Source of the DNA: Acidimicrobiia bacterium
Lineage (GTDB): Bacteria; Actinomycetota; Acidimicrobiia; IMCC26256; PALSA-555
Length of the DNA stretch: 6,665 nt
Reading direction: 5' to 3'
Assembly (NCBI GenBank): GCA_017853455.1
Contig: JAFMJM010000134.1
Coordinates: 1 to 6,665, forward strand
In this document: piece after piece, positions 1 to 5,288 of the stretch
Layout: each line of letters opens with the position of its first letter
How positions within the stretch are numbered: the first letter of the stretch is position 1
The notes under the pieces: generated by a model
Databases searched by the model: none
The model's input: only the letters and a program-made list of their open reading frames with translations
What the model was told of the DNA's origin: nothing
Made by a program: the position numbers and the translations under genes

Positions 1-9
1 CCGACCGAG

Positions 10-810
10 TCACCCCAGCAAGCGGGCGGCGACGTCGGGGACGTGGTGCTGGGTGCTCGGGTCGGGCCGCACGTAGCCGGCGTCGTCCTCCCGGGGCGGG
101 AGCGCGGCCGGCGTGTCGGTCCGCACCCGGTCGTAGGGGACCCGGGTCAGCAGGTGGCTGATGCAGTTGAGTCGGGCCCGCTTCTTGTCGTCGCCGTCGA
201 CCACGAACCACGGCGACTCCGGCGTGTCGGTCTGGACGAACATCTCGTCCTTGGCCCGGGAGTAGTCCACCCAGTGCAGGCGCGCCTCGAGGTCCATCGG
301 GCTGATCTTCCAACGCCGCAGCGGGTCGGTCATCCGGGCGGCGAAGCGGCGCTCCTGCTCCTCGTCGCTGACCGAGAACCAGTACTTCGTGAGCAGGATC
401 CCGTCGTTGATCAGCAGGCGCTCGAACACCGGAACCTGCCGTAGGAACCGCTGGTGCTCCTCCGGGGTGCAGAACCCCATCACCTTCTCGACCCCCGCCC
501 GGTTGTACCAGGAGCGGTCGAACAGCACGATCTCCCCACCCGCGGGCAGGTGCTCGACGTAGCGCTGGAAGTACCACTGGGAGCGTTCCCGCTCCGACGG
601 CACGCCCAGGGCGACCACCCGGCAGAACCGGGGGTTCAGGTACTCGGTGATCCGGCGGATCGCCCCGCCCTTGCCGGCGGCGTCTCGTCCCTCGAACAGC
701 ACCAGCACCCGCGACCCGGTCTCGCGGACCCAGTACTGCAGGTGCACGAGCTCCTCCTGGAGACGGAGCAGCTCGGCCTCGTAGGCCTTCGTGGGCAACT
801 TCTTCGTCAC
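10..810 (-). CDS. ppk2: Polyphosphate kinase 2 (PPK2, class I-like), polyphosphate-dependent nucleotide kinase
   Basis: The 266-residue protein has the usual length of a one-domain PPK2, a cytoplasmic P-loop enzyme that moves phosphate between polyphosphate and nucleoside diphosphates such as GDP or ADP. A Walker A loop, GRDAAGKGG, lies at residues 41-49, with the family-typical Asp43. A Walker B segment, FDRSWYNRAGVE, lies at 97-108. The lid region follows, with KYWFSVSDEEQ near 142-152 and DPLRRWKISPMD at 162-173. The single-domain size and these motifs fit class I (diphosphate to triphosphate), but the class is inferred. The start is GTG at 808-810. No Shine-Dalgarno is visible upstream, but a TACGGT hexamer lies 6 bases before the start, which suggests a leaderless mRNA. 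The gene diverges from the LLM oxidoreductase and is probably a separate housekeeping or energy-stress gene. The tail after about residue 230 is polar and poorly conserved-looking. Confidence 0.93.
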   Translation of the reverse strand: MTKKLPTKAYEAELLRLQEELVHLQYWVRETGSRVLVLFEGRDAAGKGGAIRRITEYLNPRFCRVVALGVPSERERSQWYFQRYVEHLPAGGEIVLFDRSWYNRAGVEKVMGFCTPEEHQRFLRQVPVFERLLINDGILLTKYWFSVSDEEQERRFAARMTDPLRRWKISPMDLEARLHWVDYSRAKDEMFVQTDTPESPWFVVDGDDKKRARLNCISHLLTRVPYDRVRTDTPAALPPREDDAGYVRPDPSTQHHVPDVAARLLG

Positions 811-816
811 GGCTGC

Positions 817-822
817 ACCGTA
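817..822 (-). promoter_or_regulatory. Predicted -10 element of a leaderless promoter for ppk2
   Basis: Read on the minus strand the hexamer is TACGGT, which fits the actinobacterial TANNNT -10 pattern. It is followed by 6 bases (GCAGCC) and then the GTG start codon. That spacing would put transcription initiation at or next to the first base of the start codon. No Shine-Dalgarno is present and no convincing -35 box was found. Confidence 0.5.
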
Positions 823-859
823 CCCAACCCCGGACCTGCGGGACGCCGGGACCGGGTGC

Positions 860-865
860 TACGAA
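860..865 (+). promoter_or_regulatory. Possible weak -10 element (leaderless) for the LLM oxidoreductase operon
   Basis: TACGAA (followed by T) lies exactly 6 bases before the proposed GTG start at 872, and no Shine-Dalgarno is visible. It misses the final T of TANNNT unless the register shifts by one base, so it is weaker than the ppk2 and SDR2 elements. The matching position is the main argument for it. Confidence 0.3.
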
Positions 866-871
866 TGGCCC

Positions 872-1771
872 GTGCGCTACTGCGTTTCCCTCCAGACCGA
901 CCAGGTCGGGCGCGGCGCCGAGTTCGTCTCGGGCCCGGCCGTCACCGAGGTCGCCCGTGCCGCCGAGGCGGCTGGCTTCGACGCCGTGTTCGTCACCGAG
1001 CACCCGTTCCCGGAGGACGAGTGGCTGGCGTCGGGCGGCCACCACGCGCTCGACCCGTTCGTCGCCCTGACCGCCGCCGCCTCGGTCACCACCACCCTGC
1101 GGGTGCTCTCCAACCTGTGCGTCGTTCCGTACCGGAACCCGTACCTGCTCGCCAAGGCCGCCGCCAGCCTCGACGTGCTGTCGGGCGGCCGTTTCGTGTT
1201 CGGGTGCGGCGCCGGGTACCTCGAGGCCGAGTTCGCCGCCGTCGGCCAGGCGTTCGCCGACCGCAACGACCGCTTCGACGCCGCGCTCGTCGCCATGCGC
1301 GCCGCGTGGTCGGGCGAGAGCGTTCCGGTCGACGCCTCCGGCGCCACCCACACCATGCTCCCGCGACCCGTCACCCCGGGCGGACCCCCGGTCTGGATCG
1401 GTGGCAACTCCCGCCGCGCCCTCCGGCGGGCGGTCGAGTACGCCGACGGATGGATGCCGTTCCCCAACCCCGCCAGCCAGGCCGCCCGGCGGCACACCCC
1501 CGAGCTGATCACCGTCGACCAGGTCGCCGGCCGGCTCGCCGAGGCGGCCGAGCTCGGGGCCGCCACCGGCCGGACCCTCACCGACGTGATGTTCTCACCG
1601 GTCGCGTCGGCCCCGTTCGGCACCGATGCGTGGGACACCGGCGCGTTCCGCGCCGAGATGGACGCCTTCGCCGCCGTGGGCGTGACCGCCATGGCCGTCC
1701 ACGTGCCCGCCGTCGACCGACGCTCGTACTGCGACCTGCTGACCGGCTTCGGCCGGGCCGTCATCCGCTGA
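872..1771 (+). CDS. LLM-class (luciferase-like) F420-dependent oxidoreductase
   Basis: From GTG 872 the protein is 299 residues, normal for single-domain luciferase-like TIM-barrel oxidoreductases of the F420-dependent type. It opens with a first beta strand (RYCVSLQTD) and continues with the helix EVARAAEAAGFDAVFVTEH at about 26-44. It then has the family-typical block LSGGRFVFGCGAGYLEAEF at 103-121 and PPVWIGGNSRRALRRAVEYADGW at 172-194. Such enzymes transfer hydride between F420 (or flavin) and an organic substrate, which cannot be predicted here. An in-frame GTG at 791 would add 27 residues but overlaps the 5' end of the divergent ppk2. Those residues do not look like barrel sequence, so 872 is preferred. 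It is the first gene of an operon, with the DUF35 gene 24 bases downstream. F420 rather than FMN use is inferred from family resemblance. Confidence 0.87.
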   Translation: MRYCVSLQTDQVGRGAEFVSGPAVTEVARAAEAAGFDAVFVTEHPFPEDEWLASGGHHALDPFVALTAAASVTTTLRVLSNLCVVPYRNPYLLAKAAASLDVLSGGRFVFGCGAGYLEAEFAAVGQAFADRNDRFDAALVAMRAAWSGESVPVDASGATHTMLPRPVTPGGPPVWIGGNSRRALRRAVEYADGWMPFPNPASQAARRHTPELITVDQVAGRLAEAAELGAATGRTLTDVMFSPVASAPFGTDAWDTGAFRAEMDAFAAVGVTAMAVHVPAVDRRSYCDLLTGFGRAVIR

Positions 1772-1795
1772 CCGCCACCCGCCCAGGGAGAACCC

Positions 1796-2251
1796 GTGTC
1801 GACCCCCACCCTCACCGACGCCGACCTGGTCGAGCGATACGCGCCGCTCACCGTCGACAAGGACACCGCCGACTTCTACCGCGGCTGGGCCGAACGCGAG
1901 CTGCGGATCCGCCACTGCACCGAGTGCGGCCACACGTGGCTGCCGTTCCGGCCCATCTGCCCGCGGTGCTGGTCGTTCGCGGTCGACCACGTGGTGGTGC
2001 AGGGTGACGGCACCGTGCACCTCATGATGCTCCTCCACCAGGGGCCACCGGCACCGGGCGTCGACTACACGACCGGCCCGTACCCCGTCGCCACCGTCGA
2101 GTTCGCCGACCACCCGGGCGTCCGCCTGACCGCCACGATCGTCGACGCCCGTCCCGAGGACCTCGTCGTCGGCCGGGCGGTGTCGCTCACCTGGTTCGAG
2201 CGCAACGGCATGCCGCATCCGGCGTTCCGGCCCACGGAGGTGACCCGGTGA
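1796..2251 (+). CDS. DUF35 zinc-ribbon and OB-fold protein, acyl-CoA-binding partner of a thiolase-like enzyme
   Basis: This 151-residue protein has the standard DUF35 layout. An N-terminal helical segment (DFYRGWAERELRIRHC) leads into a rubredoxin-like zinc ribbon with Cys41, Cys44, Cys55 and Cys58 (CTEC and CPRC). An OB-fold of beta strands follows from about 62 to 135, including GPYPVATVEFAD. Known DUF35 proteins pair with thiolase-superfamily subunits, for example the ChsH2 DUF35 domain with Ltp2 in steroid side-chain degradation, and archaeal thiolase/HMG-CoA synthase complexes. There the OB-fold helps bind CoA esters. The GTG start at 1796 is supported by AGGGAG at 1785-1790. The stop overlaps the start of the thiolase-like gene by 4 bases (GTGA), which implies translational coupling and a stoichiometric complex. 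The family call is firm. The partner assignment is inferred from context. Confidence 0.92.
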   Translation: MSTPTLTDADLVERYAPLTVDKDTADFYRGWAERELRIRHCTECGHTWLPFRPICPRCWSFAVDHVVVQGDGTVHLMMLLHQGPPAPGVDYTTGPYPVATVEFADHPGVRLTATIVDARPEDLVVGRAVSLTWFERNGMPHPAFRPTEVTR

Positions 2252-3417
2252 GCACCCGCAACCCGCTCAAGGACCAGATCGCCATCGCGGGGATCGGCTC
2301 GACCGGCTTCTCCCGGTCGTCCGATGTCTCCGGGCTCGAGCTCCTGGTGCGGGCGTCGGTGGAGGCGATCCGCGACGCCGGGCTCACCGCCGCCGACATC
2401 GACGGTGTCGTGGTCCCGGGCGAGCCCGGTGGGGTCAACCCCGGGGTGCTGGCGACCGCGCTCGGCCTCCCCCGGGTCACCCACTTCGCCCGACCCGTCC
2501 CGGTGGCGATGTTCTCCATGCTCGACGCGGTGCACGCCGTCCACTCCGGTGCCTGCGACGCGGCACTCGTGGCGTTCCCGTACCTCCGGCTGCCGTGGAA
2601 CTCCCGGTCGGCGGCCAACGACCCGTTCCGCCGACACCTGGCCCACGGGGTCCAGGCGGTGCCGGAGAGCATCGCCATGGCGCCGGCCTACGCGGCCTGG
2701 GCCAGTCGCTACCTGGCCGAGTACGGCGTCGACCGCGACGGGTTCGGCCTCGTCGCCGTCAACATGCGCTCCAACGCCGCCCGCAATCCGCTGGCCGCCA
2801 TCACCACCCCGCTCACGCTCGACGACTACTACGCGGCCCGGATGATCCGCGAGCCGCTCGGCATGCTCGACATGGACCTCCCGGTCGACGGTGCCGACGC
2901 CTTCGTGGTGACCCGGGCGGTCGACGCCCCCGACGTCGGGCGCCCCCAGGTCGTGGTCCACGCCATCACCACCGGCCTGGTCACCCCCAACGACGAGGAC
3001 CAGGTGCCCTGCCTCGACCGGCACAGCCAGCACATCGTCCTCGACACGCTGCGGGCCAAGAGCGACTTCTGGATCGACGACGCCGACGTCGTGTGCCTCT
3101 ACGACGGGTTCACCGTGATCACCGCCGGGTGGATCGAGAACCTCGGCTGGGCGCCGCCCGGTGGCACCGCCGACTTCCTGCGTGAGCACTGGGTGGCGGC
3201 CGAGGACCGGGTGCTGGTCGGCGGCCGGGTGCAGATCAACCCCCACGGTGGATCGCTCTCGGAGGGCGCCACGCGGGGCTCCGGCCACGTCCGCGAGGCG
3301 GTCGTGCAGCTGCGCGGCGAGGCCGAGGGTCGTCAGACCCCCGACGCCCGCACGGCGCTCGTGTGCACCGGCGGCTTCTTCTTCAACTCCCAGGGCCTGA
3401 CGCTGCGCCGGGCCTGA
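2248..3417 (+). CDS. Thiolase-like protein of the lipid-transfer (SCP-x/Ltp2) group, probable acyl-CoA retro-aldolase subunit
   Basis: The 389-residue protein has the thiolase fold from end to end: an N-terminal IAIAGIGSTGFSR, the helix ELLVRASVEAIRDAGL (31-46), IDGVVVPGEPGG (51-62), the motif CLYDGFTVI (283-291) and a C-terminal NPHGGSLSEG (331-340) followed by VREAVVQLRGE. The usual nucleophilic cysteine motif (CASG) is absent. The aligned stretch VPVAMFSMLDAVHAVHSG (84-101) has no cysteine. The catalytic histidine motif GHP is replaced by GAT at 340-342. This pattern, with the YD-x-FT motif, resembles Ltp2-type proteins, which act with a DUF35 partner as retro-aldolases on branched acyl-CoAs rather than as true thiolases. 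The start is GTG 2248, with GGAGG at 2236-2240, and it overlaps the DUF35 stop. The substrate is unknown. A degradative CoA thioester is likely, a steroid side chain only one possibility. Confidence 0.87.
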   Translation: MSTRNPLKDQIAIAGIGSTGFSRSSDVSGLELLVRASVEAIRDAGLTAADIDGVVVPGEPGGVNPGVLATALGLPRVTHFARPVPVAMFSMLDAVHAVHSGACDAALVAFPYLRLPWNSRSAANDPFRRHLAHGVQAVPESIAMAPAYAAWASRYLAEYGVDRDGFGLVAVNMRSNAARNPLAAITTPLTLDDYYAARMIREPLGMLDMDLPVDGADAFVVTRAVDAPDVGRPQVVVHAITTGLVTPNDEDQVPCLDRHSQHIVLDTLRAKSDFWIDDADVVCLYDGFTVITAGWIENLGWAPPGGTADFLREHWVAAEDRVLVGGRVQINPHGGSLSEGATRGSGHVREAVVQLRGEAEGRQTPDARTALVCTGGFFFNSQGLTLRRA

Positions 3418-3443
3418 GCGCCGGACCGTTCAGCCCCGGGCGC
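3405..3443. terminator. Imperfect inverted repeat spanning both convergent stop codons, possible bidirectional terminator
   Basis: The left arm GCGCCGGGCCTGA (3405-3417) pairs with the right arm TCAGCCCCGGGCGC (3430-3443) over about 12 base pairs. Two or three single-base bulges interrupt the stem, and the loop is 12 bases. The stop codon of the thiolase-like gene and the stop codon of the tautomerase pair with each other in the stem. There is no T-tract on either side, so this is not a canonical intrinsic terminator. Such GC-rich U-less hairpins are often proposed as terminators in actinobacteria, and the location between converging operons supports that role. Confidence 0.4.
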
Positions 3444-3627
3444 GCTTCTCGGCCAGGGACTCGTCGCCGATCATCGTCTCGGCGGGATCGAGCTCGACGA
3501 TCCACGCCCGGATCGAGTCGTAGGGGGCGTCGAGGGTGCGGTGGACCACCTCGACGATGCCGTCGAGCATCGCCCGCTTCTGCTCGGGCGTGCGCCCGGT
3601 GCCCATGTTGACCTGGATGAACGGCAC
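3430..3627 (-). CDS. 4-oxalocrotonate tautomerase family protein
   Basis: This 65-residue protein has the size of the small 4-OT subunits, which assemble as hexamers and interconvert enols and ketones. After removal of the initiator Met the N-terminus is Pro1, the catalytic base of the family. Counting from Pro1, the two substrate-binding arginines fall exactly at positions 11 and 39, as in classical 4-OT. The segment RTPEQKRAMLDGIVEVV matches the family's first helix. Position 50, Phe in the xylene-pathway enzyme, is Thr here, so the substrate may differ from 2-hydroxymuconate. The start is GTG at 3625-3627, preceded by a strong AAAGGAG sequence. It lies 40 bases downstream of an SDR gene on the same strand and is probably cotranscribed with it. 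This suggests a keto/enol isomerisation next to an alcohol or ketone oxidoreduction. Confidence 0.9.
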   Translation of the reverse strand: MPFIQVNMGTGRTPEQKRAMLDGIVEVVHRTLDAPYDSIRAWIVELDPAETMIGDESLAEKRARG

Positions 3628-3667
3628 AGCCGCTCCTTTCGACGTCGGTCGGTGGGATCGGGGACGG

Positions 3668-4426
3668 TCAGCCCGCCGTGAGCCCGCGGTCGCTCGACAG
3701 GATGGCCCCGTGGACGCTGGCCGCCTCGTCGGACGCCACGAAGGCGAAGAGTGCGGCGATGTCCTCGGCCGTGCCCATGTCGCGGAAGCCCGTGTAGGGG
3801 GCCATGAGGTCGAAGTCGATGTCGGACGGGATCTCGAAGTTGGTGGTCAGCGACGTGGCGATCCCGCCCGGCGCGATGGCGTTGACCCGGATCGGGGTCT
3901 TGACGTACTCCATGGCGAGCGACCGCGTCATCTGCACGATCGCACCCTTGGTCATCGTGTACACGACGGTGTAGGCGCAGCCCATGAGGCCGGCGTTGGA
4001 CGCGATGTTGACCAGGTTGCCACCGGTCTCGATCAGGTGCGGGATGGCCGCCTGGGCCATGAAGAAGGGTCCGTCGACGTTGACGCCCATCATCCGGCGG
4101 TACGCGTCCTCGGGCACGTCGCCGAAGTGCTCGGCCCGGGCGATGCCGGCGATGTTGCCCAGCACGTCGAGGCGACCGAACACGGCGACGCAGTCGGCCA
4201 CGGTCGCCTGGCACTCGTCGCGGTCGGAGATGTCTCCGTCGCGGACGGTGACGTCACCGCCGGCGGCCGTGATCTCGTCGCGCAGCGATGCGAGCCCGGC
4301 GGCCGAGATGTCGTGGGCGAAGATGCGGGCACCCTCCGCCGACAGCCGGACGGCGGTGGCCCGACCGATCCCCGACGCGGCGCCGGTGAGCAGCGCGACC
4401 TTGCCTGCGAACCGTCCTTCGCCCAT
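3668..4426 (-). CDS. Classical short-chain dehydrogenase/reductase (SDR1)
   Basis: This 252-residue Rossmann-fold oxidoreductase has every classical SDR signature. The cofactor motif TGAASGIG is at 14-21 and an acidic residue at the end of beta 2, Asp39, favours NAD(H) over NADP(H). NIAG is at 91-94, the structural Asn is Asn116, the catalytic Ser is Ser143 and YTMTK at 156-160 supplies Tyr156 and Lys160. The Ser-Tyr spacing of 13 is correct. PGG follows at 187-189. The reading frame stays open far upstream, but the start is placed at the ATG at 4424-4426. It immediately precedes the SDR N-terminus (GEGRFAGKVALLTG) and has GGAGGA about 6 bases upstream. It probably leads a two-gene operon with the tautomerase and diverges from the nitroreductase. 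It should oxidise or reduce a hydroxy/keto group. The substrate is not predictable. Confidence 0.92.
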   Translation of the reverse strand: MGEGRFAGKVALLTGAASGIGRATAVRLSAEGARIFAHDISAAGLASLRDEITAAGGDVTVRDGDISDRDECQATVADCVAVFGRLDVLGNIAGIARAEHFGDVPEDAYRRMMGVNVDGPFFMAQAAIPHLIETGGNLVNIASNAGLMGCAYTVVYTMTKGAIVQMTRSLAMEYVKTPIRVNAIAPGGIATSLTTNFEIPSDIDFDLMAPYTGFRDMGTAEDIAALFAFVASDEAASVHGAILSSDRGLTAG

Positions 4427-4442
4427 GGTGTTCCTCCGTCTC

Positions 4443-4466
4443 CGCGGTTGTCCCCGTCGAACCGCG
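4443..4466. repeat. Perfect 7-base inverted repeat upstream of SDR1, candidate operator or 5' leader hairpin
   Basis: CGCGGTT (4443-4449) and AACCGCG (4460-4466) are exact inverted copies separated by 10 bases. The element starts 17 bases upstream of the SDR1 start codon and lies just beyond its Shine-Dalgarno. It could bind a dimeric repressor or fold in the SDR1 leader RNA. High GC content makes chance repeats common, so this is tentative. Confidence 0.3.
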
Positions 4467-4486
4467 ATCGGCCGTCCGGGTCGGTC

Positions 4487-4498
4487 CGGTCCGGACCG
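4487..4498. repeat. Perfect 12-base palindrome in the divergent SDR1/nitroreductase intergenic region
   Basis: CGGTCCGGACCG reads the same on both strands and lies near the middle of the 151-base divergent gap, a usual place for an operator that controls both genes. A partial extra copy of its GGTCC half-site lies just upstream at 4483-4487. No regulator gene lies in the window, and short GC palindromes arise easily by chance here. Confidence 0.3.
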
Positions 4499-4577
4499 CC
4501 GTGGGAGTGTGCCACGTCGGCCGCCGTCGGCGCCGTCCGCGAGACTGGGTCCAGCCGTCCCCGATCCCGGAGCCACC

Positions 4578-5288
4578 GTGACCCCGTCCGAGCCCAGTCC
4601 ACCGCCCGGCCTCGAGGCCGCCCTGCGCACCACCGGCGCCATCCGCTCGTTCACCGACCGTGCCGTCACCCGGGCCGAACTCGCCCGCATCCTCGACGTG
4701 GCCCGGTTCGCCCCGAGTGGCGGCAACCAGCAGCCGTGGCACGTGGTGGTGGTCGAGGACCCCGACGTCCGGTCGCGGCTGGGCGTTCTCATCACCGAGA
4801 CCGCCCGGGAGTACGTCACCCTGTCGGCGGCCGGCCTCCGGCCGTTCGGCCTCACCGATCGCGGACGGTGGCCCGGCCCCGGCGACGTCGACCTGGCGAC
4901 CGCCCGGGCGTCCGGACCCGACGTACCGGCCTTCGCCGCGCTCGCCGACGCGCCGGCCGTGCTCGTGGTCCTGGTGCGACTGGGCAGCCTGGCGGCCCTC
5001 GACGCCGAGCTCGACCGGCACGGCGTGGTGGGCGGTGCGTCGATCTACCCGTTCTGCTGGAACGTCCTCCTGGCCGCCCGCCTCGAGGGGCTGGGTGGCG
5101 TCCTGACCACCTTCGCCGTGCGGCGGGAGCCCGAGGTCCTGGATCTGCTGGGCGCACCCGACGGCTGGGGCGTGGCGGCCGTGCTCGCCCTCGGGGAGCC
5201 CGTCCACCAGCCGACACGGCTCACCCGCGGCCCCGTCGAGGGGTTCACCTCGCTCGACCGCTTCGACGGGCCTAGTCTCCGCCCATGA
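4578..5288 (+). CDS. Nitroreductase-family FMN flavoprotein
   Basis: From GTG 4578 the protein is 236 residues, within the family range. The N-terminal FMN-binding pattern is clear: IRSFTDRAV at 22-30, where Arg23 and Ser24 are the expected phosphate contacts, then ILDVARFAPSGGNQQPWHVVVV at 38-59. The middle region (about 85-115) looks variable. The C-terminal half has GGASIYPFCWNVLLAARLEGLGGVLTT at 152-178 and VAAVLALGEP at 199-208, the usual closing elements. These enzymes use NAD(P)H or another donor to reduce nitro groups, quinones, enones or related electron-poor substrates. The actual substrate is unknown. GGAG at 4569-4572 supports the start. The frame is open further left only because it overlaps the antisense of SDR1. 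It leads a plus-strand set and its stop overlaps the SDR2 start as ATGA. Confidence 0.9.
   Translation: MTPSEPSPPPGLEAALRTTGAIRSFTDRAVTRAELARILDVARFAPSGGNQQPWHVVVVEDPDVRSRLGVLITETAREYVTLSAAGLRPFGLTDRGRWPGPGDVDLATARASGPDVPAFAALADAPAVLVVLVRLGSLAALDAELDRHGVVGGASIYPFCWNVLLAARLEGLGGVLTTFAVRREPEVLDLLGAPDGWGVAAVLALGEPVHQPTRLTRGPVEGFTSLDRFDGPSLRP
5273..5278 (+). promoter_or_regulatory. Predicted -10 element of a leaderless internal promoter for SDR2
   Basis: TAGTCT fits the TANNNT -10 pattern and is followed by 6 bases (CCGCCC) and the ATG of SDR2, which predicts a transcript beginning at or near that ATG. No Shine-Dalgarno precedes the gene. The element lies inside the last codons of the nitroreductase gene, so SDR2 could be made both by coupled translation from the upstream mRNA and from its own leaderless mRNA. 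No clear -35 box was found. Confidence 0.5.

Noticed and set aside
791..871. Upstream GTG start for the LLM oxidoreductase, adding 27 residues
   Set aside because: It overlaps the 5' end of ppk2, has no Shine-Dalgarno, and the added residues do not resemble the start of the barrel. GTG 872 begins directly at the first beta strand.
454..2007. Long plus-strand open frame of 517 codons
   Set aside because: It crosses the antisense of ppk2, the divergent promoter region and then the LLM and DUF35 genes in another frame. Its product is Arg/Pro-rich and has no domain signature. It is an open frame produced by high GC content.
2065..3288. Long minus-strand open frame of 407 codons opposite the thiolase-like gene
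   Set aside because: The product is Gly/Val/His/Arg-rich and low in complexity, with no recognisable motif, and it lies antisense to a well-supported gene.
2248..3417. Calling the thiolase-like protein a true acetyl-CoA acetyltransferase
   Set aside because: The nucleophilic Cys motif and the GHP motif are both missing, so a Claisen/thiolytic mechanism is unlikely despite the fold.
3536..4577. Upstream extensions of the plus-strand nitroreductase frame through the SDR1 region
   Set aside because: They run antisense through SDR1, whose catalytic motifs are all intact. GTG 4578 with GGAG upstream begins a normal-length nitroreductase.
4427..4855. Upstream extension of SDR1 on the minus strand
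   Set aside because: The frame is open into the nitroreductase coding region, but ATG 4426 has a good Shine-Dalgarno and begins just before the Rossmann fold.
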